This document shows positions 1 through 7,936 of a stretch of DNA of 64,000 nt, piece by piece; position 1 is the first letter of the stretch, and every line of letters starts with the position of its first letter. Origin of the DNA: Mesorhizobium atlanticum (GTDB lineage Bacteria; Pseudomonadota; Alphaproteobacteria; Rhizobiales; Rhizobiaceae); NCBI RefSeq assembly GCF_003289965.1, contig NZ_QMBQ01000008.1, positions 124,001 to 188,000 of the forward strand. Direction: 5' to 3'. Below the pieces are notes generated by a model. That model was not told the DNA's origin, did not search any database, and worked only from the letters and a program-made list of their open reading frames with translations. The position numbers and the translations under genes were made by a program.

Positions 1-200
1 GGGGGAGAATGAATTTTCACGGTCTTAGCCGGAGCTCTTGCGAAGGCTAAGTCATAGAAAATCCAAGAGAGGGGATTTCGTAGGGCGCAGAAGCCGCCTT
101 TTCATAGGGCCCCAGCCTTTCCTCGTGGGGCGCAGTGCCCCCTCTCTTGCGATTTCCAACACTTAGCTTTGCTAAGATGTTGAAATCGCTTTCTCCCCCA
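1..200. repeat. Mosaic of palindromic intergenic repeats
   Basis: Two hairpins are visible. Positions 24-52 pair CTTAGCC with GGCTAAG. Positions 149-189 form a 19-nt inverted repeat (left arm 149-167, right arm 171-189) with a 3-nt loop and a small bulge. The flanking CTCCCCC/GGGGAG blocks resemble the REP-like blocks near 16.5, 28.2, 43.9 and 48.2 kb. The right arm also encodes the last residues of the neighbouring esterase. No gene is supported in bases 1-171. Confidence 0.6.
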
Positions 201-1164
201 CCAAAGGGGAGATGGCGCCCAGCCTTTTGATGTCTTCGATGATCCTCGCAAACGCCTCCGCCGCTCGCGGCACCGCCGCGCGGGCGCGCAGGAAGGAGTG
301 CACCAGCCGCCTCTCCTCGCGCCACCACGCTTGTCCGCCGGCGGCAAGGATGCGGTCGCGATAGGCCTCCCCGTCCGACGACAGCGGGTCGCATTCGGCG
401 GTGACGATGATCGTTGGTGGCAGACCAGAAAAGTCGCGATCTCTGAGCGGCAAAAAGGTGGGATCGTCAGGCGACTGCCCGGACGAGGAGCGGATATGCC
501 GGTAGAACTCGATGTCGCTTACGCTGAGCAGCGGCGCATCGGCATGCTCAACATAAGAGCGCCCGCTCTCGTCGCCGCCGAGGCCGGGGTAGATCAACAT
601 CTGCCCGTTCGCGTGCCGGGGATGGCGGCGGGTCGCCTGCGCCACCGCCGCGGCCAGGTTGCCGCCGGCGCTTTCGCCGCAAAGCACGATCGGCAACGCG
701 CTGGTCGCAGCGACCCATTCGAACACGGCCAGCGCATCGTTGAAGGAGGCCGGATGCAGATACTCCGGCGCCAGACGGTAGTCGGCCGAGACCACTTCGA
801 AACCGGTGCCGGCGCAGATTTCGGCGCAGATGTCGTCATGGCTGTCGAGGTCGCCGAGGACGAAGCCGCCGCCGTGATAGTAGACGACGACCGCCACCGC
901 CTTGCGCGCCATCCGATAGCGGCGGACCGGAATCGGATGCGCCGTGGCGACGATGCCGTCGCTGGTGGTCACACCTTCAGGACGGCCCTGGTGAAACGCC
1001 ACGCACATCCGGTCATAGACGGCGCGCTGCTCGGGTATGGGTGCGGCAACGATCTCCGGCGGGTACCAGCTGTTGACCTTGTCGATATAGTCCCAGAGCT
1101 CCGGGTCGAGCCGGTCGGCATATTTGCCGCGGCTCGCCGCCAGATCGGCTGGGGCGCTGGTCAT
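172..1164 (-). CDS. Alpha/beta hydrolase, hormone-sensitive-lipase type esterase
   Basis: A 330-residue carboxylesterase-like hydrolase; the substrate is unknown and is probably a small ester or amide in the cytoplasm. It has the HSL oxyanion motif HGGGF (residues 97-101), nucleophile motif GESAG (Ser165), acid Asp259 in ECDPL and His289 in LVHSF. The start is the ATG at 1164, 5 bp after the stop of the isochorismatase-like gene, so the two are probably co-transcribed with the M24 gene upstream. The open frame continues further upstream, but only inside that neighbour. The last 14 or so residues (from SPLVGEK) are encoded by a palindromic repeat rather than conserved fold, suggesting that the original stop was lost when the repeat arrived. 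Confidence 0.88.
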   Translation of the reverse strand: MTSAPADLAASRGKYADRLDPELWDYIDKVNSWYPPEIVAAPIPEQRAVYDRMCVAFHQGRPEGVTTSDGIVATAHPIPVRRYRMARKAVAVVVYYHGGGFVLGDLDSHDDICAEICAGTGFEVVSADYRLAPEYLHPASFNDALAVFEWVAATSALPIVLCGESAGGNLAAAVAQATRRHPRHANGQMLIYPGLGGDESGRSYVEHADAPLLSVSDIEFYRHIRSSSGQSPDDPTFLPLRDRDFSGLPPTIIVTAECDPLSSDGEAYRDRILAAGGQAWWREERRLVHSFLRARAAVPRAAEAFARIIEDIKRLGAISPLVGEKAISTS

Positions 1165-1169
1165 CGCCG

Positions 1170-1847
1170 TCAGAGCTCGGCGTAGAGCTGCGCCGCGTTC
1201 TCGAAGGTGAAGCGCAGCGGCACCGAACCCTCGACCTGCCAGACACTGACCGTGTCGCCGGCCATCAGCCGGCAGGCGTCGAGCGTGTTGGTGACTGCGC
1301 CGCCATAGAGCCGGTTGGCGAGGTTGAGGATGCCGGTCTGGTGCATGGCTGCACTGGCGCTGCCGCAGGCATCCTTGACCAAAAGCACGCGAAACCCAAG
1401 CGCCACCGCATCCTTCACCGTGGCGTCGATGCAGGCCTCGGTCCAGACGCCGGCAATCACCAGCCATTCGATGCCGGACGCCTTGAGCTTGTCGGCAAAA
1501 TCGTTCTTGCCGAAGGCGCTGGCTTCCTGCTTGACCAGGGTGGCTTCGCCGGTTTGCGGCGCCACCTCATGGCAGATCGCCGTCAGCGGATCGTCCTTGT
1601 CGGAGAAAGCCGACTTGCCGCTCCTATCGACGGGATGGAACGGCCGCGCCGCCGCGAGATCGACGATATAGGCCCAGTGGTAAAGCGGCACGAAATTGCG
1701 CCGCGCCGCCTCCTGCAGGCGCTGGACGTTGGCGAGGATGTCGCCAAAGCCTTCGACCAGATAGCGTCTGTCCTTGCGATGCTCCTCCTGGAGATCGATG
1801 AACACCGCGGCAACGGTGCCGCGCCGGATGGAGATAGGCGTTTTCAT
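1170..1847 (-). CDS. Isochorismatase-like cysteine hydrolase
   Basis: A 225-residue member of the isochorismatase/nicotinamidase superfamily. The family triad is visible: Asp18 in VFIDLQ, Lys106 in LVKQ and Cys139 in WTEACIDAT. Members hydrolyse amides or carbamoyl groups (nicotinamide, ureidoacrylate, N-carbamoylsarcosine) or isochorismate; the sequence alone does not settle the substrate. It lies 27 bp downstream of the M24 gene and 5 bp upstream of the esterase on the same strand, which makes a catabolic three-hydrolase operon likely and siderophore synthesis unlikely, since no isochorismate or dihydroxybenzoate genes are nearby. Confidence 0.87.
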   Translation of the reverse strand: MKTPISIRRGTVAAVFIDLQEEHRKDRRYLVEGFGDILANVQRLQEAARRNFVPLYHWAYIVDLAAARPFHPVDRSGKSAFSDKDDPLTAICHEVAPQTGEATLVKQEASAFGKNDFADKLKASGIEWLVIAGVWTEACIDATVKDAVALGFRVLLVKDACGSASAAMHQTGILNLANRLYGGAVTNTLDACRLMAGDTVSVWQVEGSVPLRFTFENAAQLYAEL

Positions 1848-1874
1848 GCGGAATGTGCTGTCGGTACGTGGGCG

Positions 1875-3173
1875 CTACTTGTCAAGAAACTCGTCCTCAT
1901 ACGGAAACCGCGAAAGCAGCTCCGTCCCGGTCTCGGTGATCAGAATCTCGTCCTCCAGCTTGACGCCCTCGCGGCCGCCCTTCTCGCCGATATAACTCTC
2001 CACGCTCACCACCATGCCGGGCACGATGATGCCGTCGCGGCCATAGGTCTCGTAGTCCATCGAGTGGGCGATGAAGGGCGTCTCGCCATGCATGCCGACG
2101 CCGTGCATGACCGAGGTGTAGCGCTGGTCCACAAAACGGTCCGGGATTTTCCACGCCTTCTCGGCGATCTCACGGAAAGCCATGCCGGGCTTCACGATGC
2201 CGATATTGTGCTGCACCTGGTCATGCGCCATGCGGTAGAGCGACTTCTGGTAGGGCGTCGGTTTGCCCGGCCCGCAGCGGAAGGTGCGCGAGAAGTCGGA
2301 ATAGTAGCCGTAGCAGCCGATCGTATCGGTATCGAGCGCGACCAACTCGCCCGGCCTGATCTTGCGTCCGCTCGCCTCGTTGAACCACGGATTGGTGCGC
2401 TGTCCGGAGGTGAGCAGCCGGGTCTCGATAAACTCGCCGCCTTGGCGGATCACCTCGTGATACATGATGGCGAAGAGCTCGTTTTCGGAAACGCCCGGCT
2501 TGATGGCCTCACGCACCGCCGCCACAGCGGCCTCGGCGCCGGCCATCGAAGCCTGCAGGCATTTCACTTCCTCGGGCGTCTTCACCGCGCGCACGGCCAG
2601 GATCTCGCCTTGGCAGTCCTTCACCTCGCAGCCGCGCTTTTCGAGCGCCAGCGCCTGCAGGTGGCTGCAGCGGTCGAGCCCAAGCTTCATCGACCCGCCG
2701 CCATGTTTTTTCAGAAGCTCGGTGATCTCATCGGCGAACGGCCCGGCGGTCTCGTCGTCGCGGCCGGAGACCGATGACCAGACCAGCTTCGACGGCCGCG
2801 CCTCGTCGATCGTGTCGAGCACCATCGAGACATGGTAGCTCTGCGGATATTCGAACAGCACGATCGGCCCTTCGGTCGGGATGAAGAAATAGCGGGTCGA
2901 GTTGCGCAGGAAATAGCCGAACATATTGCGCGAGCCGGTGGCGTAGCGCTGGTTGTAGGGATCGAACAGCACGACGCCGCCATAGCCCGCCTCGCGCATC
3001 CAGGAGCGCAGCTTGGTAAGGCGCCCCTTACGCAGCGCATCCGCATCGATGAAGGACGGCTCGGTGTCGGACAACCACATGCCGCCGGCAGGATCGGCCG
3101 CGGCCGGATGGCGCATCCGGTCCTTGAAGTCCACATCCTCGGTGCTGTCCGGGTCGAATACCACGATGCTCAT
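1875..3173 (-). CDS. M24-family metallohydrolase, DddP-like
   Basis: A 432-residue pita-bread-fold protein (creatinase N-terminal domain about 50-190, M24 domain about 205-425). Candidate metal ligands are Asp281, Asp283, Asp293, His357, Glu392 and Glu407. The stretch around GGEFIETRLLTSG-RTNPWF and the ALDTDxIG and MHGVG motifs resemble DddP, the M24-type DMSP lyase, more than Xaa-Pro aminopeptidases. The position matching the DddP catalytic Asp appears to be Gly363, so lyase activity is doubtful. The ATG start has a good AGGAG site just upstream. First gene of the three-hydrolase operon. Peptidase, amidohydrolase or lyase remain possible. Confidence 0.85.
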   Translation of the reverse strand: MSIVVFDPDSTEDVDFKDRMRHPAAADPAGGMWLSDTEPSFIDADALRKGRLTKLRSWMREAGYGGVVLFDPYNQRYATGSRNMFGYFLRNSTRYFFIPTEGPIVLFEYPQSYHVSMVLDTIDEARPSKLVWSSVSGRDDETAGPFADEITELLKKHGGGSMKLGLDRCSHLQALALEKRGCEVKDCQGEILAVRAVKTPEEVKCLQASMAGAEAAVAAVREAIKPGVSENELFAIMYHEVIRQGGEFIETRLLTSGQRTNPWFNEASGRKIRPGELVALDTDTIGCYGYYSDFSRTFRCGPGKPTPYQKSLYRMAHDQVQHNIGIVKPGMAFREIAEKAWKIPDRFVDQRYTSVMHGVGMHGETPFIAHSMDYETYGRDGIIVPGMVVSVESYIGEKGGREGVKLEDEILITETGTELLSRFPYEDEFLDK

Positions 3174-3263
3174 GGGGATCTCCTGTTGCGGAGAACATAG
3201 CCGGGCGCCGCAGGATCGCTGTGCGGAATTCCGCAGATGTTATGCTGGGCACCGCACTAACGA

Positions 3264-3423
3264 CTTCGTCATTCTAGGGCGGAGCAACGAGCGAAGCGAC
3301 GCGCGCAGACGCTAGAATCTATGCCGTTATGTCGGCCAGAGAACGCAGCGGTGCAGAAGATCCTCGCTGGCGTGGCCGCTGCCAGTTCTGCATCGCGCGT
3401 CGCTACGCCCTGGGATGACGAAG
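3264..3423. repeat. Imperfect 160-bp inverted-repeat element
   Basis: The ends are inverted copies: CTTCGTCATTCTAGGGCG at 3264-3281 pairs with CGCCCTGGGATGACGAAG at 3406-3423. Inner segments (GCGAAGCGACGCGCG near 3291 and CGCGCGTCGCTACG near 3395) also pair in part. It fills the gap between the GlxA-type regulator and the M24 operon and encodes nothing. It looks like a dispersed rhizobial palindromic element; its family was not checked. Confidence 0.65.
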
Positions 3424-3449
3424 GAGAGGGGCCTGTGCGATTCCATTAC

Positions 3450-4427
3450 CTAATGCCTCCTCATCGCCTTCGGCGCGTGCCCATGCTCCTCGCGAAACGC
3501 CCGGGCAAAGCTCGACATCGAGGCAAAGCCGCAAGCGAGCGCGACATCGCGCACCATCAGCGTCGAATGCGCCAAGAGGTCGGCGGCGCGCTTGAGCCTG
3601 AGCCGCCGGTAGTAGCCGTTGGGTGAGATATCCAGCTCGGCGCGGAAATTGCGCTCGAGCTTGTCGGGCGACACACCGAGCTGTTCCGCCAGTTCGGTCA
3701 TGCCGAGCCTTTCCTCGACCGCGTCCTCCATGATGGCGATGGCCGACAGCACCAGTTCGTTTTGAACGCCGGTGCGCAGCCTGAGCGGCATCAGCTTGCG
3801 GTCGACGCTCGACCGCAGCGGCGAGTGCACGAACCATTCCGCCACCCCCGCCGCGAGTTCGGCGCCGTAGTCGCGCGTGATGATCTCCAGCATCATGTCG
3901 AGACTGCCAACGCCGCCCGCGGAGGTGAACCGCTTGCGGTCGATGACGAAGAGATCGCGCCGAAGCTCGATATCGGGAAAAGCCTCGGTGAAGGCGGCCT
4001 GGCTGGTCCAATGCAAGGTGCAGGCATGGCCGTCGAGCAAGCCCGCGCGGGCGAGGAAGAAGGCGGCGTCCGCGACAGCGCCGATATGCGCGCCGGCGCG
4101 CAGGCTTCTGCGGATCCAGCTCATCGCCTCATCGGCCACGACATGATCGGCATCGCCGCCGGAGCACACCACGATGCGGTCGACCTTCGGCGCGTCCGCC
4201 GCGGAAAAGCCTGGCTGGATGAAGACGCCGTTCGAAGCTTCGACCGTGCCCGGATTGGCGCCGACGATCACCCAGCGATAGCACTCGCGCTTCGCAAGGA
4301 TGTTGACGGCGCGCAATGGTTCGATGACGGAGGAAAACGCCATCATCGGAAAGCCGGGAAAGACCAGCACGGCGAAGGTGAGGGGCGCTCCGCCCGCCGC
4401 CTGTTTTTCCACGTTGCGTGAATTCAT
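3450..4427 (-). CDS. GlxA/FtrA-type AraC-family transcriptional regulator
   Basis: A 325-residue regulator with an N-terminal DJ-1/PfpI-like sensor domain (about 15-190) and a C-terminal AraC-type double helix-turn-helix (about 225-320; second HTH around DVALACGFASMSSFARAFRE). Such proteins usually activate neighbouring catabolic genes in response to amines or amino-acid derivatives. It lies upstream of and co-directional with the M24/isochorismatase/esterase genes, so it is their likely regulator (inference). Its ATG overlaps the NUDIX gene's TGA (ATGA), indicating translational coupling. GlxA members generally do not keep the DJ-1 catalytic function. Confidence 0.9.
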   Translation of the reverse strand: MNSRNVEKQAAGGAPLTFAVLVFPGFPMMAFSSVIEPLRAVNILAKRECYRWVIVGANPGTVEASNGVFIQPGFSAADAPKVDRIVVCSGGDADHVVADEAMSWIRRSLRAGAHIGAVADAAFFLARAGLLDGHACTLHWTSQAAFTEAFPDIELRRDLFVIDRKRFTSAGGVGSLDMMLEIITRDYGAELAAGVAEWFVHSPLRSSVDRKLMPLRLRTGVQNELVLSAIAIMEDAVEERLGMTELAEQLGVSPDKLERNFRAELDISPNGYYRRLRLKRAADLLAHSTLMVRDVALACGFASMSSFARAFREEHGHAPKAMRRH

Positions 4428-4852
4428 GGCTGGCGGCCGTAACGCGGCAAGACGAAAGTTGCGGTCAGCGGCGCGAGTTCGATGCCGGCCTCCGTCTCCG
4501 GGTTGAACCAGATCATCTCCTCGATCTCGGCCGCCGGGATCGGCTCGCCGGTGATGGAGAGTTCGAACAGTTCGGCCTCGACATGGGCGTCCGGCTCGTT
4601 GGCGGCGGGCGCGGAAAACGAGCCGAGATGCGAGGCAGCGCCCGCGTCAACGACGATGCCCAACTCCTCGCGCAATTCGCGCGCCAGGGCTGCGGCCGGC
4701 AACTCACCCGGCTCGATCTTGCCGCCGGCCTGCATGAAGGCTTTTGTGCCGCGCTTGCGCACCAGCAGCAACCTGCCGCCGTCGTCGCGGATGATGGCGG
4801 CGGCGATACGGATCGTCCTGGCCGTCACTGTTCTGGAATGGCTGCAAGTCAC
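4424..4852 (-). CDS. NUDIX hydrolase
   Basis: The NUDIX signature GX5EX7REUXEEXGU is complete around GKIEPGE and RELREELGI, so this should be a Mg-dependent pyrophosphohydrolase of a nucleoside-diphosphate derivative; the substrate is unknown. The start is uncertain. The frame is open back to 5008, but that would overlap the divergent msrC start. GTG codons at 4852 and 4828 fit the usual family length of about 140 residues, and 4852 has a weak GGGA upstream, so it was chosen. The stop overlaps the start of the GlxA-type regulator by 4 nt. Confidence 0.82.
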   Translation of the reverse strand: MTCSHSRTVTARTIRIAAAIIRDDGGRLLLVRKRGTKAFMQAGGKIEPGELPAAALARELREELGIVVDAGAASHLGSFSAPAANEPDAHVEAELFELSITGEPIPAAEIEEMIWFNPETEAGIELAPLTATFVLPRYGRQP

Positions 4853-4942
4853 GATAGGCTGTTTCCCGGCGGCGGTTTTGGTGGCAGAGAGAGATGAACT
4901 GTAGCTGGCCGCGCCGCCGGCTTGCAACGGAGAGACAATACG

Positions 4943-5452
4943 ATGTTCGCGGCAACCGCCATCGACACCAAGGACAAGCCGGCCTTCTACAAGGAGTTGG
5001 CAGCGCAACTGAAAGCGCTGTTGGAAGGCGAGGGCGATTCCGTCGCCAATGCCGCCAACACGGCGGCGCTGATCTACCAGATGGTGCCCGACCTCAACTG
5101 GGCGGGCTTTTATTTCCTCGCCTCCGAGGACGAGCTGGTGCTAGGCCCCTTCCAGGGCAAGCCGGCCTGCGTGCGCATCGCCGTCGGCAAGGGCGTCTGC
5201 GGCAAGGCCATCGAACTCGACATGTCGATGCTGGTCAAGGACGTCAACGAATTTCCCGGCCACATCGCCTGCGATGCCGATTCACGTTCGGAACTGGTGG
5301 TGCTGTTGCGCGATGCCGAAGGCGCCTTCGGCGTGCTCGACCTCGACAGCCCGCTGCCCGGCCGCTTTGACAAGGAGGACCAGGCCGGTATCGAGAAGCT
5401 CGCCGCGATCTATGTCGCGGCGTGCGAGTTCGAGGACGACGACGGGCACTGA
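4943..5452 (+). CDS. msrC: Free methionine-(R)-sulfoxide reductase, GAF-domain
   Basis: A 169-residue single GAF domain. The fRMsr cysteines are present: Cys76 in GKPACVRI, Cys86 in GVCGKA and Cys110 in FPGHIACD, together with the GPFQGK motif typical of the family. It reduces free L-methionine-(R)-sulfoxide with thioredoxin in the cytoplasm as oxidative-stress repair. The ATG at 4943 has GGAGAG nine bases upstream; an in-frame start at 4922 lacks a site. Divergent from the NUDIX gene. Confidence 0.88.
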   Translation: MFAATAIDTKDKPAFYKELAAQLKALLEGEGDSVANAANTAALIYQMVPDLNWAGFYFLASEDELVLGPFQGKPACVRIAVGKGVCGKAIELDMSMLVKDVNEFPGHIACDADSRSELVVLLRDAEGAFGVLDLDSPLPGRFDKEDQAGIEKLAAIYVAACEFEDDDGH

Positions 5453-5476
5453 GATGTGAGGCCGACCCGGCCTGGC

Positions 5477-6538
5477 TTATGCGAACTTCACCAGCATCAG
5501 GCTGAAGCAGCCGATGAAGATGAAGGCCGAGAAGGCCAGTAGCAGAGGCCGCAGGCCGCGCGAGCGAAGCTCCGAAATATCGGCCTGCAGGCCCATGGCG
5601 GCGAGGCCCATGGTCAACATGATCTGCGCGGCCAAAGCGATTGCCGAATGGATCTGTGCCGGGATCGCGACCAGGCTGTTCAGCGCCACGACGGCCACAA
5701 AGGCCGCGACGAACCAGGGCATCGGCGGCTTTGCGCCGGAAGCATCGGCGCCGCCGCGGCGCGCCATCAGGCCGAGCGCGACCACCATCGGCGCCAGCAT
5801 GGCGACGCGGGTCAGCTTGGCGACCGTGGCGGTCTCGCCGGAGAGCGTGCCGTTCTGGAAGCCGGCGCCGATCACCTGCGCCACCTCGTGGATCGAGGCG
5901 CCTGCCCACAGGCCGAAAGCATGCTGGTCGAGCGCAAACACGGGTGCCAGCAGCGGGAAGCCGAGCATGGCGATGGTGCCGAACAGCGTGATCGCGGCAA
6001 CCGCATAGGTGACGTCCTCGTCGCGCGCGTCGGTGACGATGTTGGTGGCGACGATTGCCGAGGCGCCGCAGATCGAGGTGCCGGCGGCGATGAGTTGCGC
6101 GAGCTTGGCGTCCACGCCGATCAGCCGGCCGAGCGTGACGGTGAAAAGGAAGGTGGCGCCGAGCGTGCCGGCGACGATGCCGACGCCGCCAAGGCCGATG
6201 CCCGCCACCTGGCCGAGCGTGAGCTGGAAGCCGAGCAGCACGATGGCGAAGCGCAGCAGGCGCTTTTGCGAGAAGGCGATGCCGGCCTTGGCATGGGCCG
6301 GCATGCCGAGCACGTTGGAATAGATCATGCCGGCCACGACGGCGAGGATCATCGGGCTGAACAAGGTGAGGCCGGAGAAGCCGCGCGCCGAGTAGGCGAC
6401 GCTGGTGATCATCGCCACCAGCACGATTCCCGGCATGATGCCGGCCGGGATCGCGGTCAGGGCAGGGCGCTTGCGCTCTGCTGCAATCGAGTTCAGGCGA
6501 CTTGGAAGATCGTTCGCGGTGGCAGGCAGGAAAGACAA
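5477..6538 (-). CDS. YeiH-family putative sulfate exporter
   Basis: A 353-residue polytopic membrane protein of the UPF0324/YeiH family with about ten hydrophobic segments and the family stretches GTSICGASAI and GASIHEVAQVIGAG. Family members are annotated as putative sulfate exporters; direct transport evidence is thin. The TTG at 6538 is preferred because GGAG lies seven bases upstream. A further TTG at 6607 would add 23 residues but has no ribosome site. The LysR gene that often accompanies yeiH is absent here. Confidence 0.85.
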   Translation of the reverse strand: MSFLPATANDLPSRLNSIAAERKRPALTAIPAGIMPGIVLVAMITSVAYSARGFSGLTLFSPMILAVVAGMIYSNVLGMPAHAKAGIAFSQKRLLRFAIVLLGFQLTLGQVAGIGLGGVGIVAGTLGATFLFTVTLGRLIGVDAKLAQLIAAGTSICGASAIVATNIVTDARDEDVTYAVAAITLFGTIAMLGFPLLAPVFALDQHAFGLWAGASIHEVAQVIGAGFQNGTLSGETATVAKLTRVAMLAPMVVALGLMARRGGADASGAKPPMPWFVAAFVAVVALNSLVAIPAQIHSAIALAAQIMLTMGLAAMGLQADISELRSRGLRPLLLAFSAFIFIGCFSLMLVKFA

Positions 6539-6900
6539 TCGAATTCTCCAGGCAATTCTGTCGCCGGAATGCCATTCCAGAACCAATCTTTCCAACGAAT
6601 TATTCAAGTTATAATGATCGATTTTTACGAACGATCAGCGATGTGCCAACGGGTTGGCCAGCCAATGCGTTGGCCTAATGACCGACACCGGCCGAGACTT
6701 GACGCTTGCCGGTTCCTCCTCCAGCTTGCCGCGATGTCCACCTTCGCGCTCGCCAGTGCCAAGCGACGCCGCCTTCGCCGAGTGCGGAGCGGCAGGCTGA
6801 TAGCGCGACGATAAAACCCGACACGATAGATCCGGTTCGTTCGTTTCCTGCCCCGCCCGCGACTTCAGCCGGCGGGATTTTTCATGTCTGGAGCCTTGCA
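6539..6900. promoter_or_regulatory. Divergent intergenic region yeiH / GNAT gene
   Basis: This 362-bp stretch has no convincing gene. An AT-rich patch at about 6595-6645 (TTCAAGTTATAATG, and GATCG/CGATC arms) probably carries the yeiH promoter, and CCAACgggTTGG lies at about 6648-6659. Near the GNAT gene, CCCGCC (6852-6857) pairs with GGCGGG (6871-6876) and is followed by ATTTTT, a terminator-like or attenuator-like hairpin in the 5' leader. Confidence 0.45.
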
Positions 6901-7368
6901 ATGACCATAGATTCTTCCATCCGGTTTCGGGCGGCCGATGCGGCGGATGCCGCCGCCATCCGCGACATCGTGCGCGCCGCCTATGCCAAGTGGGTGCCGG
7001 TGATCGGCCGCGAGCCGCTGCCGATGCGCGCCGACTACGACAAGGCTGTCGCCGAGCATCCATTCGACCTCGCCATCGAGGACAAACGCATCGTCGGCCT
7101 GATCGAAACCATCGCGCATGACGACCATCTCTGGATCGAGAATGTCTGCGTCGCGCCGGAGGCGCAGGGCAAAGGGATCGGCCGGCTGTTGCTGCAGCGG
7201 GCGGAGGGCAAGGCGCGCGAGGCCGGGCGCCATGAGCTTCGCCTGCTGACCAACGGCGCGTTCGAGGCGAATGTGTCGCTCTACAAGAGACAGGGCTATT
7301 CGGTCGACCGGGAAGAGCCGTTCATGAACGGCACGACCGTTTATATGAGCAAGAGGATCGCGGGATGA
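6901..7368 (+). CDS. GNAT-family N-acetyltransferase
   Basis: A 155-residue GNAT domain. The acetyl-CoA loop is visible as VAPEAQGKGIGRLLL (Q/R-x-x-G-x-G/A form), preceded by the beta-4 strand LWIENVCV. The substrate is unknown; small single-domain GNATs acetylate amines, amino acids or antibiotics. The ATG at 6901 starts exactly where homology to the fold begins; upstream codons are low-complexity. Its TGA overlaps the start of the ACT-domain gene (ATGA), so the two are translationally coupled. Confidence 0.87.
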   Translation: MTIDSSIRFRAADAADAAAIRDIVRAAYAKWVPVIGREPLPMRADYDKAVAEHPFDLAIEDKRIVGLIETIAHDDHLWIENVCVAPEAQGKGIGRLLLQRAEGKAREAGRHELRLLTNGAFEANVSLYKRQGYSVDREEPFMNGTTVYMSKRIAG

Positions 7369-7772
7369 CCGGCAATCGAAGTGTGACAATCGCTGCCAGG
7401 ATCAGGCTGAAGCAGCTACACGGCCTATACGCGATTGCGCGGCTGGAAGCCGGACACGGCATTCCCGATTGGGCGGACGGGCCGGGCTTCGTCAGCATCA
7501 CCAGAACCGAGGACGAGCTTTCGATCACCTGCCTGCAGGACCGCGTTGCGGATACCGTCAGGCAGGATCGCGACTGGGTTGCCTTCAAATTCGAAGGGCC
7601 TTTCGCGTTTGGCGAAACCGGCATCGTGCTGTCGGTCATTCGGCCACTGTCGGAGAACGGCCTGGGCATCTTCGTGGTGTCCACCTTCGATGGCGACCAC
7701 CTGCTGGTGAAGGCTACTGATCAGGCTGCGGCGGTGCGGCTGCTGGGTGACGCTGGACATACGCTGCTATAG
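7365..7772 (+). CDS. ACT-domain protein (CASTOR/ACT_7-like)
   Basis: A 135-residue protein resembling the ACT-domain family often encoded next to GNATs. It has two alpha/beta units: an N-terminal one with a DELSITC strand, and a C-terminal one around GLGIFVVSTFDGDHLLVK, the typical ACT ligand strand. It probably binds an amino acid, perhaps modulating the acetyltransferase. The start overlaps the GNAT stop by 4 nt. The ligand and function are unknown. Confidence 0.78.
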   Translation: MTGNRSVTIAARIRLKQLHGLYAIARLEAGHGIPDWADGPGFVSITRTEDELSITCLQDRVADTVRQDRDWVAFKFEGPFAFGETGIVLSVIRPLSENGLGIFVVSTFDGDHLLVKATDQAAAVRLLGDAGHTLL

Positions 7773-7936
7773 TCCGTCCCGGTCGGCTTCGGCCAATCCC
7801 TCAGGCTCAACGGACGACTGGCTCAATCGCCCGCGCTTGCGTTTGACAGGGCGCTTGCGGCATCGTTATCTCTGGCGGTATACGACGACCCAATCCACCA
7901 CAATCGAGCACCCACGGCTGGCCGAAGAGGAAAATC

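Noticed and set aside
1170..1847. Siderophore-type isochorismatase (EntB-like).
   Set aside because: No carrier-protein domain and no dihydroxybenzoate genes nearby; the triad fits many amidohydrolases of the superfamily.
5244..6575. A 443-codon minus open frame over msrC and yeiH.
   Set aside because: Arg/His-rich translation typical of a shadow frame in high-GC DNA; the yeiH frame has membrane helices and family motifs.
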